From NCBI GenBank assembly GCA_038210495.1, contig JBBQWR010000047.1, positions 1 to 46,414 on the forward strand: a stretch of 46,414 bases of DNA. Direction: 5' to 3'. This document shows positions 7,333-16,376 of this stretch, in pieces. How positions within the stretch are numbered: the first letter of the stretch is position 1; every line of letters begins with the position of its first letter. The notes under the pieces were generated by a model that was not told where the DNA came from, made no database searches, and was given only the letters and a program-made list of their open reading frames with translations. The position numbers and the translations under genes were made by a program. This DNA is from JBBQWR01 sp038210495 (GTDB lineage: Bacteria; Planctomycetota; Planctomycetia; Pirellulales; DATAWG01).

Positions 7333-10236
7333 CTACTTGCCAGCCTCCTCACGCCGGATGATCTCCACGGTCGCAAACAGCGCCTCGTCCTCAAATCGCA
7401 CCGAAGCAACCAATTCGTTCAGCGTCGAAAGGAATTGCGCGAACGACGATTTTTCATCCAATCCATAATTTTGTTTCGAATCAGCCCGATTGCCATGAAT
7501 GCCGCATCGCACGGTGTCGCTGGCGGTATCGAATTCGAAGCGCCCGTGCTCGGGGCAAAAATATCGCACGCCGTATTTGGCTTCGGCCAGCTTCGGCGCC
7601 TCGTCGATCGGCGCGTCGTAAAGCGTTATCAGATTGGAGATCGAGATCGCGCTCCGATGACAGGCCAAGCGAGATTTCTCGGCCCAATAGAGTTCAAGCT
7701 GGCTCTTAAATCGCTTTAGAGCTCGCTCGTTAAATCGGATCAGCAGTTGCGCCGCGGGTCCGATCTCGACGGCCGGATTCGCCTCGGCGTCGATGACTTG
7801 CTCCAGGATGTACGGCTTTGTGGCCGCGACGAGTTGGTTGCCGACCAGGGCCATGTGCAGCCGCAGCTTTGCCGCATAAACTTGGACGCTGAACACGTAC
7901 TGGGCGTGCTTTTTGTAGTCCGGCAAGCGGTAGGCGTCAAAGCTAGTGGGAAAGCCGAGCGTCTGCGTATTGTGCCGAACGACTCGCTGGGCCATCGTTT
8001 CCAAAAGTCGCTGGGCTTTGTCGCGGTCTTCGACTTGGATCGTCAGATAGGTCGGCATCGTAGCGGCCGCGAGCAGTCCGGCGACCATCGCCTGCTGATC
8101 GACTCCCACATGCTGCACGAGCGGCAGATCGACGGCCCGTAACTTGGCCGGGTCGATCTCGAGCACGGTCTCGGCATCGCAGAAATGCAGGGAAGTCTGA
8201 TCGCCGAGCCATTTGAGATCGGCCAGCGTCGGATCGGCGTCGAGCGCCTCGGTCACGCCAGGCAACAGTTTGATCATGCTTTTTAGCGACTCCCGGCCCG
8301 GCGCCGCGGCGATCGAGACAATCGCCGAGGACGCGAGATGCGCCGTGTCGATCGGCGCCGCCTTGCCGGCCAGGTTCGACCGCAGCGATTGATACAGACT
8401 GCCGTTGGCTAAGGGCAGCACGCACAATTCCACCTTCACTTGCGGCGATACGGTGATTCGCGCGGCGATCGGATCGAATAGGGATTGCCAAAACTGCTCG
8501 TACCGCTGCCGGTATCGCTCGTATTGGGCCTGCTCGTCGGACGAAACCGTGTAAACCGGCAGCTCGCAATTGGGCGTCAGGTACTTCAATCGATTGTGGA
8601 GCGAGCAAGCACACGTATCTCGATCGGCGTCGATCGTATACGCGCCGCCGTGAGGGCAAACGATTTTGGCCGGATCGATAAACCGGCCCTCGCTCAGATC
8701 GTTGAGCGTGCGTGGCCCTTTGCCGTATTCCATCCGATACATGAGCGAGGCGTTATTGATCATCACGAGATTATTGAAGCATTCGAGCCGGCGTTTCTCG
8801 GCGATCTTTTCGGGCGCCGAAAGTAGCCCTTTGATGAATGCCTCGGAGGCGTAGACGTAGCCCGACTTGTCGTCATCGCTCGGAGGCAGCAGTGACGTGA
8901 CGTACTGGTAATCGGCCGCGTCGTAGAGCCGGGGCGCGGCGCCGGTAGCCGCGTCGATCGCGGCCCGAATCGCGCGGTGCGAATTCGAGTAGATCACATA
9001 ATCGCCGTGCATGACCACGAATGAGCTGACGACCCGATCGGTCGTGTACCGAGCGGCGACTTTATGCCCCCGATAGTTGAATTGTTGCTGAGCCAAGTCG
9101 GGGTGGTTTTTTCGCGCGGCCGCAAGCCAACCGTCGGCCGCGACTTGAAACAGCTTCGGCTCTTTGACGCGAAAGATGAGCGTCACGTCGGTTCCCTCGA
9201 GCACAAACGGATCGCTTCCGGTGATTGCCAGCTCCGAAATCGCTTTGTCGGCGAACAGCTTCATCATCGGGTCGCGCTGCAGGCACAACTGCGTTTCCAG
9301 TTTTTGCTCGACCCTGTTGTCCTGCGCCGAAATCGTGAACAGCCGGCTCAGGCTTTCGCCCCATTGGCTCGAGAGATCCAGCAGCTTGGTAGCCGCGTCG
9401 AGCGAGCGAAAATGAATGAAATATTGATTCTCGGGCACCAGCTGCGCAATCTCATGCCGTTTGGATTCGCCTTTGTGCTTGACCCGCCGGGCTTCGAGCA
9501 AGTCTTTGTAGGGCAGCGACGCGATCGTGGGGCCCGGCAATCGATTGATCGGGATATTCAGATCGCCGCGCCGCGCGCCGCCGCTCAGCGTTTGCAGTTG
9601 CAGCGACTCATGCACTGCGAGGGCGCCACTTGCGACGTCGTACAGAGTCTCTTCAACCTGCCCCGCCGGAAGGACGGAATTAGGAATCGCCGCCGGCCGC
9701 ACGCCGTATCGCTGCTGCGATTGGAGCAGAACATATTGATAGAACGTCTGGTCGGGATACAGCGTCAGCAGATCGCGATAGTAGACGTTTTGCTGCTCGG
9801 CCCAATGTTGGTAAATCGATTTTGCGCCGGTCGCCGTTTTGGGAATTGGAATCTCGATCACGCCATCGCGCGATTCGACGCGCCGCGTGCCGTCCAGGTT
9901 CTCGGTGACGGTTTCGTGAGAGAGCGTTACTTTCGCATTGTCGCCACCGCGCATCCGGCCGAAGAATTCGGCGTGCTTCTGATGAAACCGAGTCTCCTTG
10001 GGATAAATGAGAAACGCGCCGCGATCGACCGGCTTAAGCCTTAGATAATTGCTCTTCTCAAATTCCTCGGCCAAGAAGGGCTGCTCAAGCTCAAGCGAAA
10101 AGGCCACGTTTTGACCGCTCTCATCGCGATACACTTCGATCTTATGGTTGAACGGCAGCGCATCCTCGGCGCCCATCGCAATGCCCGTCGTCAAAATCGC
10201 CGCAAATACGACCGTTGCAATTATTCGCCAGCGCAT
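7333..10236 (-). CDS. Large secreted protein of unknown function with two Cys/His motifs
   Basis: A 967-residue protein with a signal peptide (MRWRIIATVVFAAILTTGIAMG). The start at 10236 is chosen because AAGGAG lies 7 nt upstream and the signal sequence begins there; the frame is open 32 codons further. No family is recognised. Two short motifs of the same type appear about 370 residues apart: CPHGG...CACSLH (about 524-545) and CPEHG...CGIHG (about 893-913), each preceding or following a region of mixed alpha/beta character. Planctomycete pilin-like and DUF1559 proteins often carry similar CP-GG...C-H motifs, so small metal sites or disulfides are possible. The gene follows the kinase gene on the same strand after 192 bp containing hairpins, so it may be co-regulated with it. 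Confidence 0.8.
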   Translation of the reverse strand: MRWRIIATVVFAAILTTGIAMGAEDALPFNHKIEVYRDESGQNVAFSLELEQPFLAEEFEKSNYLRLKPVDRGAFLIYPKETRFHQKHAEFFGRMRGGDNAKVTLSHETVTENLDGTRRVESRDGVIEIPIPKTATGAKSIYQHWAEQQNVYYRDLLTLYPDQTFYQYVLLQSQQRYGVRPAAIPNSVLPAGQVEETLYDVASGALAVHESLQLQTLSGGARRGDLNIPINRLPGPTIASLPYKDLLEARRVKHKGESKRHEIAQLVPENQYFIHFRSLDAATKLLDLSSQWGESLSRLFTISAQDNRVEQKLETQLCLQRDPMMKLFADKAISELAITGSDPFVLEGTDVTLIFRVKEPKLFQVAADGWLAAARKNHPDLAQQQFNYRGHKVAARYTTDRVVSSFVVMHGDYVIYSNSHRAIRAAIDAATGAAPRLYDAADYQYVTSLLPPSDDDKSGYVYASEAFIKGLLSAPEKIAEKRRLECFNNLVMINNASLMYRMEYGKGPRTLNDLSEGRFIDPAKIVCPHGGAYTIDADRDTCACSLHNRLKYLTPNCELPVYTVSSDEQAQYERYRQRYEQFWQSLFDPIAARITVSPQVKVELCVLPLANGSLYQSLRSNLAGKAAPIDTAHLASSAIVSIAAAPGRESLKSMIKLLPGVTEALDADPTLADLKWLGDQTSLHFCDAETVLEIDPAKLRAVDLPLVQHVGVDQQAMVAGLLAAATMPTYLTIQVEDRDKAQRLLETMAQRVVRHNTQTLGFPTSFDAYRLPDYKKHAQYVFSVQVYAAKLRLHMALVGNQLVAATKPYILEQVIDAEANPAVEIGPAAQLLIRFNERALKRFKSQLELYWAEKSRLACHRSAISISNLITLYDAPIDEAPKLAEAKYGVRYFCPEHGRFEFDTASDTVRCGIHGNRADSKQNYGLDEKSSFAQFLSTLNELVASVRFEDEALFATVEIIRREEAGK

Positions 10237-10267
10237 GACGCACTCCTTGTGAAAAAAAGGCGAGCGA

Positions 10268-10320
10268 GGGGCGTAAGCCCCCTGTCCCACGGGCGATGCC
10301 ATGCTTCGCCAGGCATCGCC
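10268..10320. repeat. Two adjacent hairpins between the kinase and the secreted-protein gene
   Basis: GGGGC-GTAA-GCCCC (10268-10281) is a perfect stem with a tetraloop, and GGCGATGCC (10292-10300) pairs with GGCATCGCC (10312-10320) across 11 nt. They lie 32-84 bp upstream of the ATG at 10236 and over 100 bp past the kinase stop. They could weaken read-through from the kinase gene or act in the leader of the downstream gene. GGGGCGTAAGCCCC-type hairpins are common interspersed repeats in planctomycetes by general knowledge. Confidence 0.55.
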
Positions 10321-10428
10321 GCGGTTCATCACTAACTACCCGCGAACCGGCCGGCCAGTTTCAGAGCCCCGCCGGTGGCGCAAATTGCAAAGCCGCACGG
10401 TGGCTGTCGACAAGCGAAACCTGGCCGT

Positions 10429-13400
10429 CTATCGCGCCGAGGCGCCGATAACAGTGGCGACTCGGCTGACATCGGCGCCCAGGTCTTGGCCGCCAGGACC
10501 TTGCTGGTAGCCCGGCGTGCCCGGCAGCAACTTCCACTGTCGAGGATTCAAAAGCGACGATTCAAGCTCCACCGAATCGGCGTCGCTCTTCCAAAAACGT
10601 TTCCATTCTCCGAGATTGACAGCGTCCCTTGCATCGGGCCTTTTAAAAGGCCACTCCTGTTCGCCCATCGCATAAATATTTCCTTCGCCGGACCAGGTCG
10701 CCAAGGAGCATTTCGGACTGTAAATGCTGACCAGGCGACACGTATTTTCCAGCCAAGTATGGTTCACTCGCATTTTAAGCGTCGTGTCCATCGCTTCGTT
10801 AAGCGGGCTGATGGTGAACAATGGACCCGGGTTGGAATAGGTTCCCGGCGCATAGAGCACCGATCGATCGACGTCGACGGTCGGCGCATCTTCGCCCCGC
10901 CCATCGCAGATAAAACGTGCGGCGCCCAAAACGGAATTCCGGATTTCGAGCGAATTCCTCGGATCAAGCTGCATATACACCGCGCCGGTCAACAAGCAAT
11001 TTTCGATAACACACGAGCCGGACGCGGCCGCCTGAATGAAGCAAGAAGAGTCTCCCACGGAACCGATTTGGCCCCACGAGACGCCCAGGGGCTGGCTAAA
11101 AGAGCAATTTGCCAGTCGGGCAACTCGACAATGTTTACCAGAGTTCCCGTAAGAATCGAGGTTTAGTGGGACGCCACGAAAGTGAAGTCCTTCGATCGTG
11201 ATAGTGAGATCGGGTACGATCCAATTCGCGCCCTTAAGAACGATCGGCAGGTAGCCAGGCGCGGCTCGAACGGTCAACGCCTTGATCTTTTTGGGATTGG
11301 TAAAGACAAACCCGCTCGTTTCGTCATCGGTTCGGATTTCGACCGTGTCGTCGCTGTCGGCGGCGTCAAATGCTTGTTGCAATTGGTCAAATCCTTTGAC
11401 GGGGATGCCGCCGTGAAGCAGCACATAGACGCCTCCTTCATAGGGTTTCGGACGCAGAGACTCGGAAGGAACGGGTTTGCCGCGAGCCGCCAAGGCGCGG
11501 AGATAGGCTGCGCCGGGACCGACAAGGGACCAGTTTGGCCCCGGCTGGCGGCCGCCCGTTTGTTTTAGTCGGGGCGGGAGCGTGGTCAGCCGCTTAGTCG
11601 CTCGGACGAGGTCCTCAACTTCCTGACACCAAAAGGGCTCGCGCCAGGTGGGGTAAAACGCGGGAGCTTCTTTCGCGCTGGTTTCGGAACGGCCCGGAAA
11701 AAGTTCCCAACCCGCGAGGCCGTAGGTCTTCTGCTTTCCTTCCTTGTCGTGCCATTTAGCGAAACCCTCTTTGATTCCGACATAGAGATTGTCGCTCCCC
11801 TCCCAATGAATCTTATCCTTCCAGGTGTCGTAAGCGGCTTGATGGATTGAATTGCCGTTGGCCTCGTTGAGTTGAAAGATGTTGCCGGTGGCGATCACCT
11901 GGATATTCGTCGCCGTTTTTTCGAGATTCTGAAATAGCGTGGCCGAGGTAGAGATTGTGTTGCGATTCAGCGTAACCTTCAGCTCCCCGGCGGGAATTGC
12001 CGGAATCACCGCTCTTCCGCCGACTCGAACGATCGAATTGAGGATTTCAAGCTCCACCCTGCGGCCGGTCAAGGCGAGCCAGCAATCGGGACCATCCCAT
12101 CCCGAGGACTGCGAAATAAGAGAATCAACAATTCGCAGGCGCTCGCCGCCGTAGGTGAAAATATGGCCATCACCGGACGTGAGGAACCGGCAATTGATGA
12201 ATTCCCATTTCGGCCCCGAACCGGCTATGAAATCTCTAGAGTACATGGACGGCAGGAGGAAGTCGCAGCCTTCGACAAGGCAATCCGTGTCGGTCAATCG
12301 CACAAAGGCCTCGGCGCCATTCAATCGCCCTCGGAACTGAGGACGATATCCGGCGCCCGCGCGCAAATGAAACTTCTTTCGATCGATCGTCAGGCCGCTC
12401 ACGATAAATGGCCCGTTGCCGCGAACCTCGATCGTGTCCCCGCTTTTGAACTGCTCGATGGCTCGCAGCAACGTGCCAAAATGAGTCGTTTTGTTCGAAC
12501 GACCATCTTCGGAGATCACCACGAACGGTTTGTCTATATCTTGCAAGGTGGGAACGGGGACGGGCGGTGTTGCAGTAATCGCTTCCGTTGAGGTCGGCAC
12601 GGCAGGCGTTGCCGCGTTGTGCGGCGTAGCGCCGGCGCCTTCGACCAACTCGATCTTGTCCCCTTCGTGCAGTTCGACACGGCTGATCTCTTGGCCATCC
12701 CTGTTTCGGATCGTCAAGATGATGCCGAGTAAAATGGCCGCGGCGGCGCCCAGCCCGCCGAGTAGCACGGCCGGCCGACGATACCAGGGCGGCCCGTTGG
12801 TTTGCTTATTTGAGGTCGATCGGACCGCCGGCGCACCCGCAGGCAACGCACTGCTCAACGACAAGCTGGATCGTCGCCCGTCGCTGGAAGGCTTAGCGAG
12901 AATTCCGACTTTCGCCAACAGATCGGCCACATTGGCGCCCGCCGCGAACGGCGAGAGAGCTTCGGCGACTTCCAGGGGAGTAGCCGGCCGCTTCGCCGGG
13001 TCTTTTTCCAACAATCGATCCATCAGTTGAGAAAGTGGCGCCGAGATATCCTTGCGTCGCCGCGAGAGGGCCATATGCGGCGAGGATGCGACGGCGATCA
13101 TTTTGCTCATCACGGTATCGTTCTTCCCACCGGCGAACGGAGCTTCGCCGGAGAGCAACTTATACAGCGTCGTTCCCAACGCGAAGATGTCCGCTCGGAT
13201 GTCGACTTGATGACTGCTGTAAAGCTGCTCGGGCGCCATATAGTCGACGGTGCCCATGATTTGACCGCTCGAAGTCAGTTCGCCTGCGTCTGGGCTATCC
13301 ACGAGCAAGGCCAAGCCCAAGTCGAGCACCTTCACTTCGCCGCTGGTCGTCAGCATCAAATTGCTCGGCTTAACGTCGCGATGAACCATATCGTACTGGT

Positions 13401-14058
13401 GGGCATATTGCAGCCCGAGCGCCGCTTGCCGGACGAGTTCGCAGGCCACGTCGATCGGAAGTGGTCCAAGCTGCTTGACGAGCGCGCCCAAATCGATTCC
13501 CTCGACGTATTCCATCACGAGAAAGTGCGTGCCATTGAGCTCGCCCGCGTCAAGCGCCCGGACGATATGGGAATGGTCGAGCTTGCCGACGGCTTTCATC
13601 TCTCGTTCGAATCGGGCGATGGTTTGCGGATTGGCCGTCTTGTCGCGGGGCAGCAGCTTAATGGCGACGATTTTGTCGAGTTTGGTGTGCAGGGCCTTGT
13701 ACACGGCCCCCATTCCTCCTTCGCCCAATTTCTCCCTAAGCTGGTACACTCCCAGCCGCGTGGGCGCCGCATCGACTTCGACGGGCGCCGCGCCGCCAAC
13801 GGCGTTGGCCTGGTTGGTCTCAAGCACTCGATGGAGCGCCTCGCGCAGATGAGTGTTTTCGGATTCGCGAGCGGTCGGCGGCGGACTGGCGATTTGCGAG
13901 ACCACCGTGTCGGATACGCCGTCCATCGCAGCCACGGTACACTCGCAGTCGGGACACTCGTCGAGATGGACGACCACTTCGTCGATGGCCTCGCCGGGTA
14001 ACTTGCCCAGCAAGAAATCACGGATTTGATCGGGAGTAAGGTGGTTGTCTCGCGACAT
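10429..14058 (-). CDS. Transmembrane Ser/Thr protein kinase with N-terminal HxxxCxxC motif and beta-helix-like C-terminus
   Basis: A 1209-residue Hanks-type kinase. Residues 31-38 read HLDECPDC, an HxxxCxxC zinc-binding motif like that of ZAS anti-sigma domains, in a helical context (about 5-50). The kinase domain (about 105-370) has P-loop GEGGMG (112-117), VAIK with Lys134, HRDVKPSN (226-233; catalytic Asp228), DLG in place of DFG (246-248), and GTVDYMAPEQ. One transmembrane segment (about 430-450, AVLLGGLGAAAAILLGIILT) precedes a roughly 750-residue outer part with two units that each begin like a pectate-lyase-type parallel beta helix (DTIEVRGNGPFIVSGLTI; DTVEIRTDDETSGFVF). An ECF-like sigma factor gene lies 338 bp upstream on the same strand, so the N-terminus may bind that sigma factor. 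Confidence 0.92.
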   Translation of the reverse strand: MSRDNHLTPDQIRDFLLGKLPGEAIDEVVVHLDECPDCECTVAAMDGVSDTVVSQIASPPPTARESENTHLREALHRVLETNQANAVGGAAPVEVDAAPTRLGVYQLREKLGEGGMGAVYKALHTKLDKIVAIKLLPRDKTANPQTIARFEREMKAVGKLDHSHIVRALDAGELNGTHFLVMEYVEGIDLGALVKQLGPLPIDVACELVRQAALGLQYAHQYDMVHRDVKPSNLMLTTSGEVKVLDLGLALLVDSPDAGELTSSGQIMGTVDYMAPEQLYSSHQVDIRADIFALGTTLYKLLSGEAPFAGGKNDTVMSKMIAVASSPHMALSRRRKDISAPLSQLMDRLLEKDPAKRPATPLEVAEALSPFAAGANVADLLAKVGILAKPSSDGRRSSLSLSSALPAGAPAVRSTSNKQTNGPPWYRRPAVLLGGLGAAAAILLGIILTIRNRDGQEISRVELHEGDKIELVEGAGATPHNAATPAVPTSTEAITATPPVPVPTLQDIDKPFVVISEDGRSNKTTHFGTLLRAIEQFKSGDTIEVRGNGPFIVSGLTIDRKKFHLRAGAGYRPQFRGRLNGAEAFVRLTDTDCLVEGCDFLLPSMYSRDFIAGSGPKWEFINCRFLTSGDGHIFTYGGERLRIVDSLISQSSGWDGPDCWLALTGRRVELEILNSIVRVGGRAVIPAIPAGELKVTLNRNTISTSATLFQNLEKTATNIQVIATGNIFQLNEANGNSIHQAAYDTWKDKIHWEGSDNLYVGIKEGFAKWHDKEGKQKTYGLAGWELFPGRSETSAKEAPAFYPTWREPFWCQEVEDLVRATKRLTTLPPRLKQTGGRQPGPNWSLVGPGAAYLRALAARGKPVPSESLRPKPYEGGVYVLLHGGIPVKGFDQLQQAFDAADSDDTVEIRTDDETSGFVFTNPKKIKALTVRAAPGYLPIVLKGANWIVPDLTITIEGLHFRGVPLNLDSYGNSGKHCRVARLANCSFSQPLGVSWGQIGSVGDSSCFIQAAASGSCVIENCLLTGAVYMQLDPRNSLEIRNSVLGAARFICDGRGEDAPTVDVDRSVLYAPGTYSNPGPLFTISPLNEAMDTTLKMRVNHTWLENTCRLVSIYSPKCSLATWSGEGNIYAMGEQEWPFKRPDARDAVNLGEWKRFWKSDADSVELESSLLNPRQWKLLPGTPGYQQGPGGQDLGADVSRVATVIGASAR

Positions 14059-14396
14059 GGGAGTTCCTCAATGACAGGCGACGTATTGTGGAGTGGCGTC
14101 TACCATGAATAACGCAGCCGCGCGACACGCAACGACGAAATTTTTCCCCAAACCTGGCTGCCCCCAAGATCGAGGAATGAACAATTAGCCGGTCGGAGCC
14201 TTAAAGGACCTCACAAAACCGCTGCGGGAGGGGAACGCTAATCGACGCTAATTGCCACTAATCATTCATTAGCGACGATTAGTGGAGATCAGAGTTCTCC
14301 ACGCTTAAAACCGCTAACAATCCGCCGGGTGGCCGAGGCTGGAGGCGTCCTCGCCGAAGCCCCGGAGTGCGGATTGAACTTCGACGCTCGAAGAAT
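14059..14396. other. Intergenic region between sigma factor and kinase genes
   Basis: No gene is visible in these 338 bp. It holds a perfect 9-bp dyad, CCACTAATC (14255-14263) with GATTAGTGG (14277-14285), inside a run of ATTAGCG/GCTAAT words, a smaller dyad GGAGATCAGAGTTCTCC just after it, and a copy of the GGGGCT...AGCCCC-type repeat at 14334-14365. The length of the gap suggests the kinase may have its own promoter, but I cannot point to one. Confidence 0.5.
14334..14365. repeat. 3'-end hairpin repeat, copy 1
   Basis: The core GAGGCTGGAGGCG followed by CGCCGAAGCCCCGG lies 31 nt past the sigma factor stop (minus strand). Related copies stand at 23669, 30724 and 44735, each shortly past a stop codon. 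The ends GGCT/AGCC and the inner GGCG/CGCC pair to form a hairpin. Confidence 0.75.
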
Positions 14397-14987
14397 TCAG
14401 GGTGTTTCCCCCAAAAGATCTCTCAGCCGCCGCAGGATCCTCGATCGGCACTGGCGAACGTGATTGGGCGACATTTCCAATCGACCGGCCACCTCATCCG
14501 TCGACAGCCCTTCGACGACGACCAGCCAAAACGCTTCCCAAGTGTTCGGCTCGACGCCGGCTTTAACCTGAGCGAGGCCTCGATGAAGCAACCGCACGAC
14601 TTCGCGCGATTCGTCGGGGTCCGAATCGTCGGGCTTGTTTTCGGGTATCGTCGCGAGCCGCAGTTGCTCGTGCGCTGCATCGACGGTTTGATCGGCCTCT
14701 CGGAGACGCCGCTGCGCGTCGCGCGTTTTATTGCGGACGATGGTCCACAACCAGCCGCGCAGGGAGGAATTGTCTCGGTTGGACGTGAACCCCTGGATGG
14801 CTCGCGATACCGAGAGCATGGTCTCCTGCGTCACGTCCGCCGCGTCGTGCTCGGACATTCCCAATCGTCGTGCCCAAGCGAACACGAGCGGTCCGTATAA
14901 TTCGACGAACTGCCGCCACGACTCGGGGTCGTGCTGCTGAACGCGCCGCAAGAGGCTCAGATCCGTGACCGATGACATCGGCTGCAT
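14397..14987 (-). CDS. ECF-like RNA polymerase sigma-70 family factor
   Basis: A 196-residue sigma factor with region 2 (WRQFVELYGPLVFAWARRLG, then ADVTQETMLSVSRAIQGF and LRGWLWTIVRNKTRD, about 20-92) and region 4 (TWEAFWLVVVEGLSTDEVAG, then the SPNHVRQCRSRILRRLRDL recognition helix, about 147-190). There is no sigma-1 or sigma-3 region, as in ECF proteins. Planctomycetes often pair such factors with Ser/Thr kinases, and here the next gene on the strand is a kinase with a zinc-finger anti-sigma-like N-terminus. An in-frame ATG three codons in is an alternative start. The target promoters are unknown. Confidence 0.92.
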   Translation of the reverse strand: MQPMSSVTDLSLLRRVQQHDPESWRQFVELYGPLVFAWARRLGMSEHDAADVTQETMLSVSRAIQGFTSNRDNSSLRGWLWTIVRNKTRDAQRRLREADQTVDAAHEQLRLATIPENKPDDSDPDESREVVRLLHRGLAQVKAGVEPNTWEAFWLVVVEGLSTDEVAGRLEMSPNHVRQCRSRILRRLRDLLGETP

Positions 14988-15208
14988 GGCGCCCGTTGAC
15001 CTAATGAATTAAATCAGCCGTTTGAAATGGAACCTGGCACGGCCGTTGCAACACTCCCGCGACGCCTAAGGGATGAAAATGAGTATCGACTCACGATCGT
15101 TCGGAAGCAAGGCGGTAGCCCTAACGAGAACGGATTCCGGTTCTCATCCCGCCACCAAGCGTCACCCTATGCGCGGCCGAGATAAGCTAGGCGCGGCAGT
15201 TATCGGCC

Positions 15209-16162
15209 TCATCGTTCTCCGGTAATCGCCGGCGACTGCTCGCCCGGCGGAAGAGCGATTTCAGCACTTACCGAAGCCGCTTTTCTCGGAATCTGATGGG
15301 GCGGAAGCACGACGCCGAAGCTGACAATGTAGTGGATCGCCTGGTCGAACGTCATGTTGAGATCGATGACCTGCGATTTGGGAATCAGGCGGATATAGCC
15401 GCTCATGGGGATCGGATTGACGCTCACGAGCACGGTGACCAGCGGCTCGCCGGCAATTTCGCGAATTTGCTTCAGCCCTTCACCCGCCACGAAACCGATC
15501 TGCCATTGGCCGCGATGCGGATGCTCGAAGGCGACCACCCGCTTGAACTTGGCGCCCTCTTCGAGTTCTCCCTCGTTGAACATGTAGTCGGTGACTTGCT
15601 TGGTGGCGCCGTATACGCTGCGGACTACCGGCAACTGCGTAATCCCGTGCTCGAAGCTCGTCCACAGCACGCGACCCACGCCGGCGGCGAATAGGCTGCC
15701 GAGCAAATACATCAGCGCGACAAACAGCACGATGAAGACCGGCACGACGACGATCGGCCGCAGGTAGACCAGCTCGACGTAACGGCGATAGAATCCGATT
15801 CCCGTGGTCGGCAGGGCCGCCATGCCGATCCCCTTGAGCACCGTGTTGTAGACCGGCAGAGGGATGTATTGCCCGCCGTCCAATTGCCGATAGGAAACGC
15901 CGTTCCAGATCAGCACATCGCCATCACCGGTGCGATTGGCGCCAGGCAATTCATCGTGGATGTCCGCGACCGCCAGGGCCACCACGTTTCGAGTCTCGGC
16001 CGTGACGGGTTCGAGGACATAGGCCCTGACGGTCTGCCAAACCCAAACCAGGATGACGATCGTCAGCAGCGGCGGCAGCAAAACGCCCAGCCCACTCAAG
16101 AGCGCCTGACGAATCGGGGCGCCGCGGCGTGGCGATTTGAGGGCAGACTGACTCACGGCCAA
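15209..16162 (-). CDS. DUF502 family membrane protein
   Basis: A 317-residue inner-membrane protein with two transmembrane regions: ALLSGLGVLLPPLLTIVILVW at about 20-42 (shown in part) and VVVPVFIVLFVALMYLLGSL at about 137-157. The soluble part after the second helix includes VVRSVYGATKQVTDYMF and PIPMSGYIRLIPKSQVIDLN, which match the DUF502 pattern. The biochemical function is unknown for the family. It is divergent from lpxK, and no operon partner is evident. An insertion (about 60-110) between the two helices is larger than in the shortest family members. Confidence 0.88.
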   Translation of the reverse strand: MAVSQSALKSPRRGAPIRQALLSGLGVLLPPLLTIVILVWVWQTVRAYVLEPVTAETRNVVALAVADIHDELPGANRTGDGDVLIWNGVSYRQLDGGQYIPLPVYNTVLKGIGMAALPTTGIGFYRRYVELVYLRPIVVVPVFIVLFVALMYLLGSLFAAGVGRVLWTSFEHGITQLPVVRSVYGATKQVTDYMFNEGELEEGAKFKRVVAFEHPHRGQWQIGFVAGEGLKQIREIAGEPLVTVLVSVNPIPMSGYIRLIPKSQVIDLNMTFDQAIHYIVSFGVVLPPHQIPRKAASVSAEIALPPGEQSPAITGER

Positions 16163-16376
16163 CCTCTGTTATGTTCCGCTGAATCCGATGCTGGGGGGAC
16201 GCCTCGGTAGGCATTCTACAGGATCGCGGCGGCGCCGAAAGCGACGGGCGGCGCAAAGCGTCGGCTGGGCTGGGTCTATCGCCCCAAGATATTTCGGCCT
16301 AAAATCGCCGTGCCGCCGGCGCCTAGCAGGCGTCAAAGCGTTGCACATCGACGCCGTTCCCCTTGAATCGCTTGCC

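Noticed and set aside
9064..10044. A 326-codon plus-strand open frame antisense to the large secreted protein
   Set aside because: The minus-strand gene has a signal peptide and AAGGAG; the antisense frame has neither.
13027..14001. A 324-codon plus-strand open frame antisense to the kinase domain
   Set aside because: The opposite strand encodes all kinase motifs in order; the antisense product has none and lacks a ribosome binding site.
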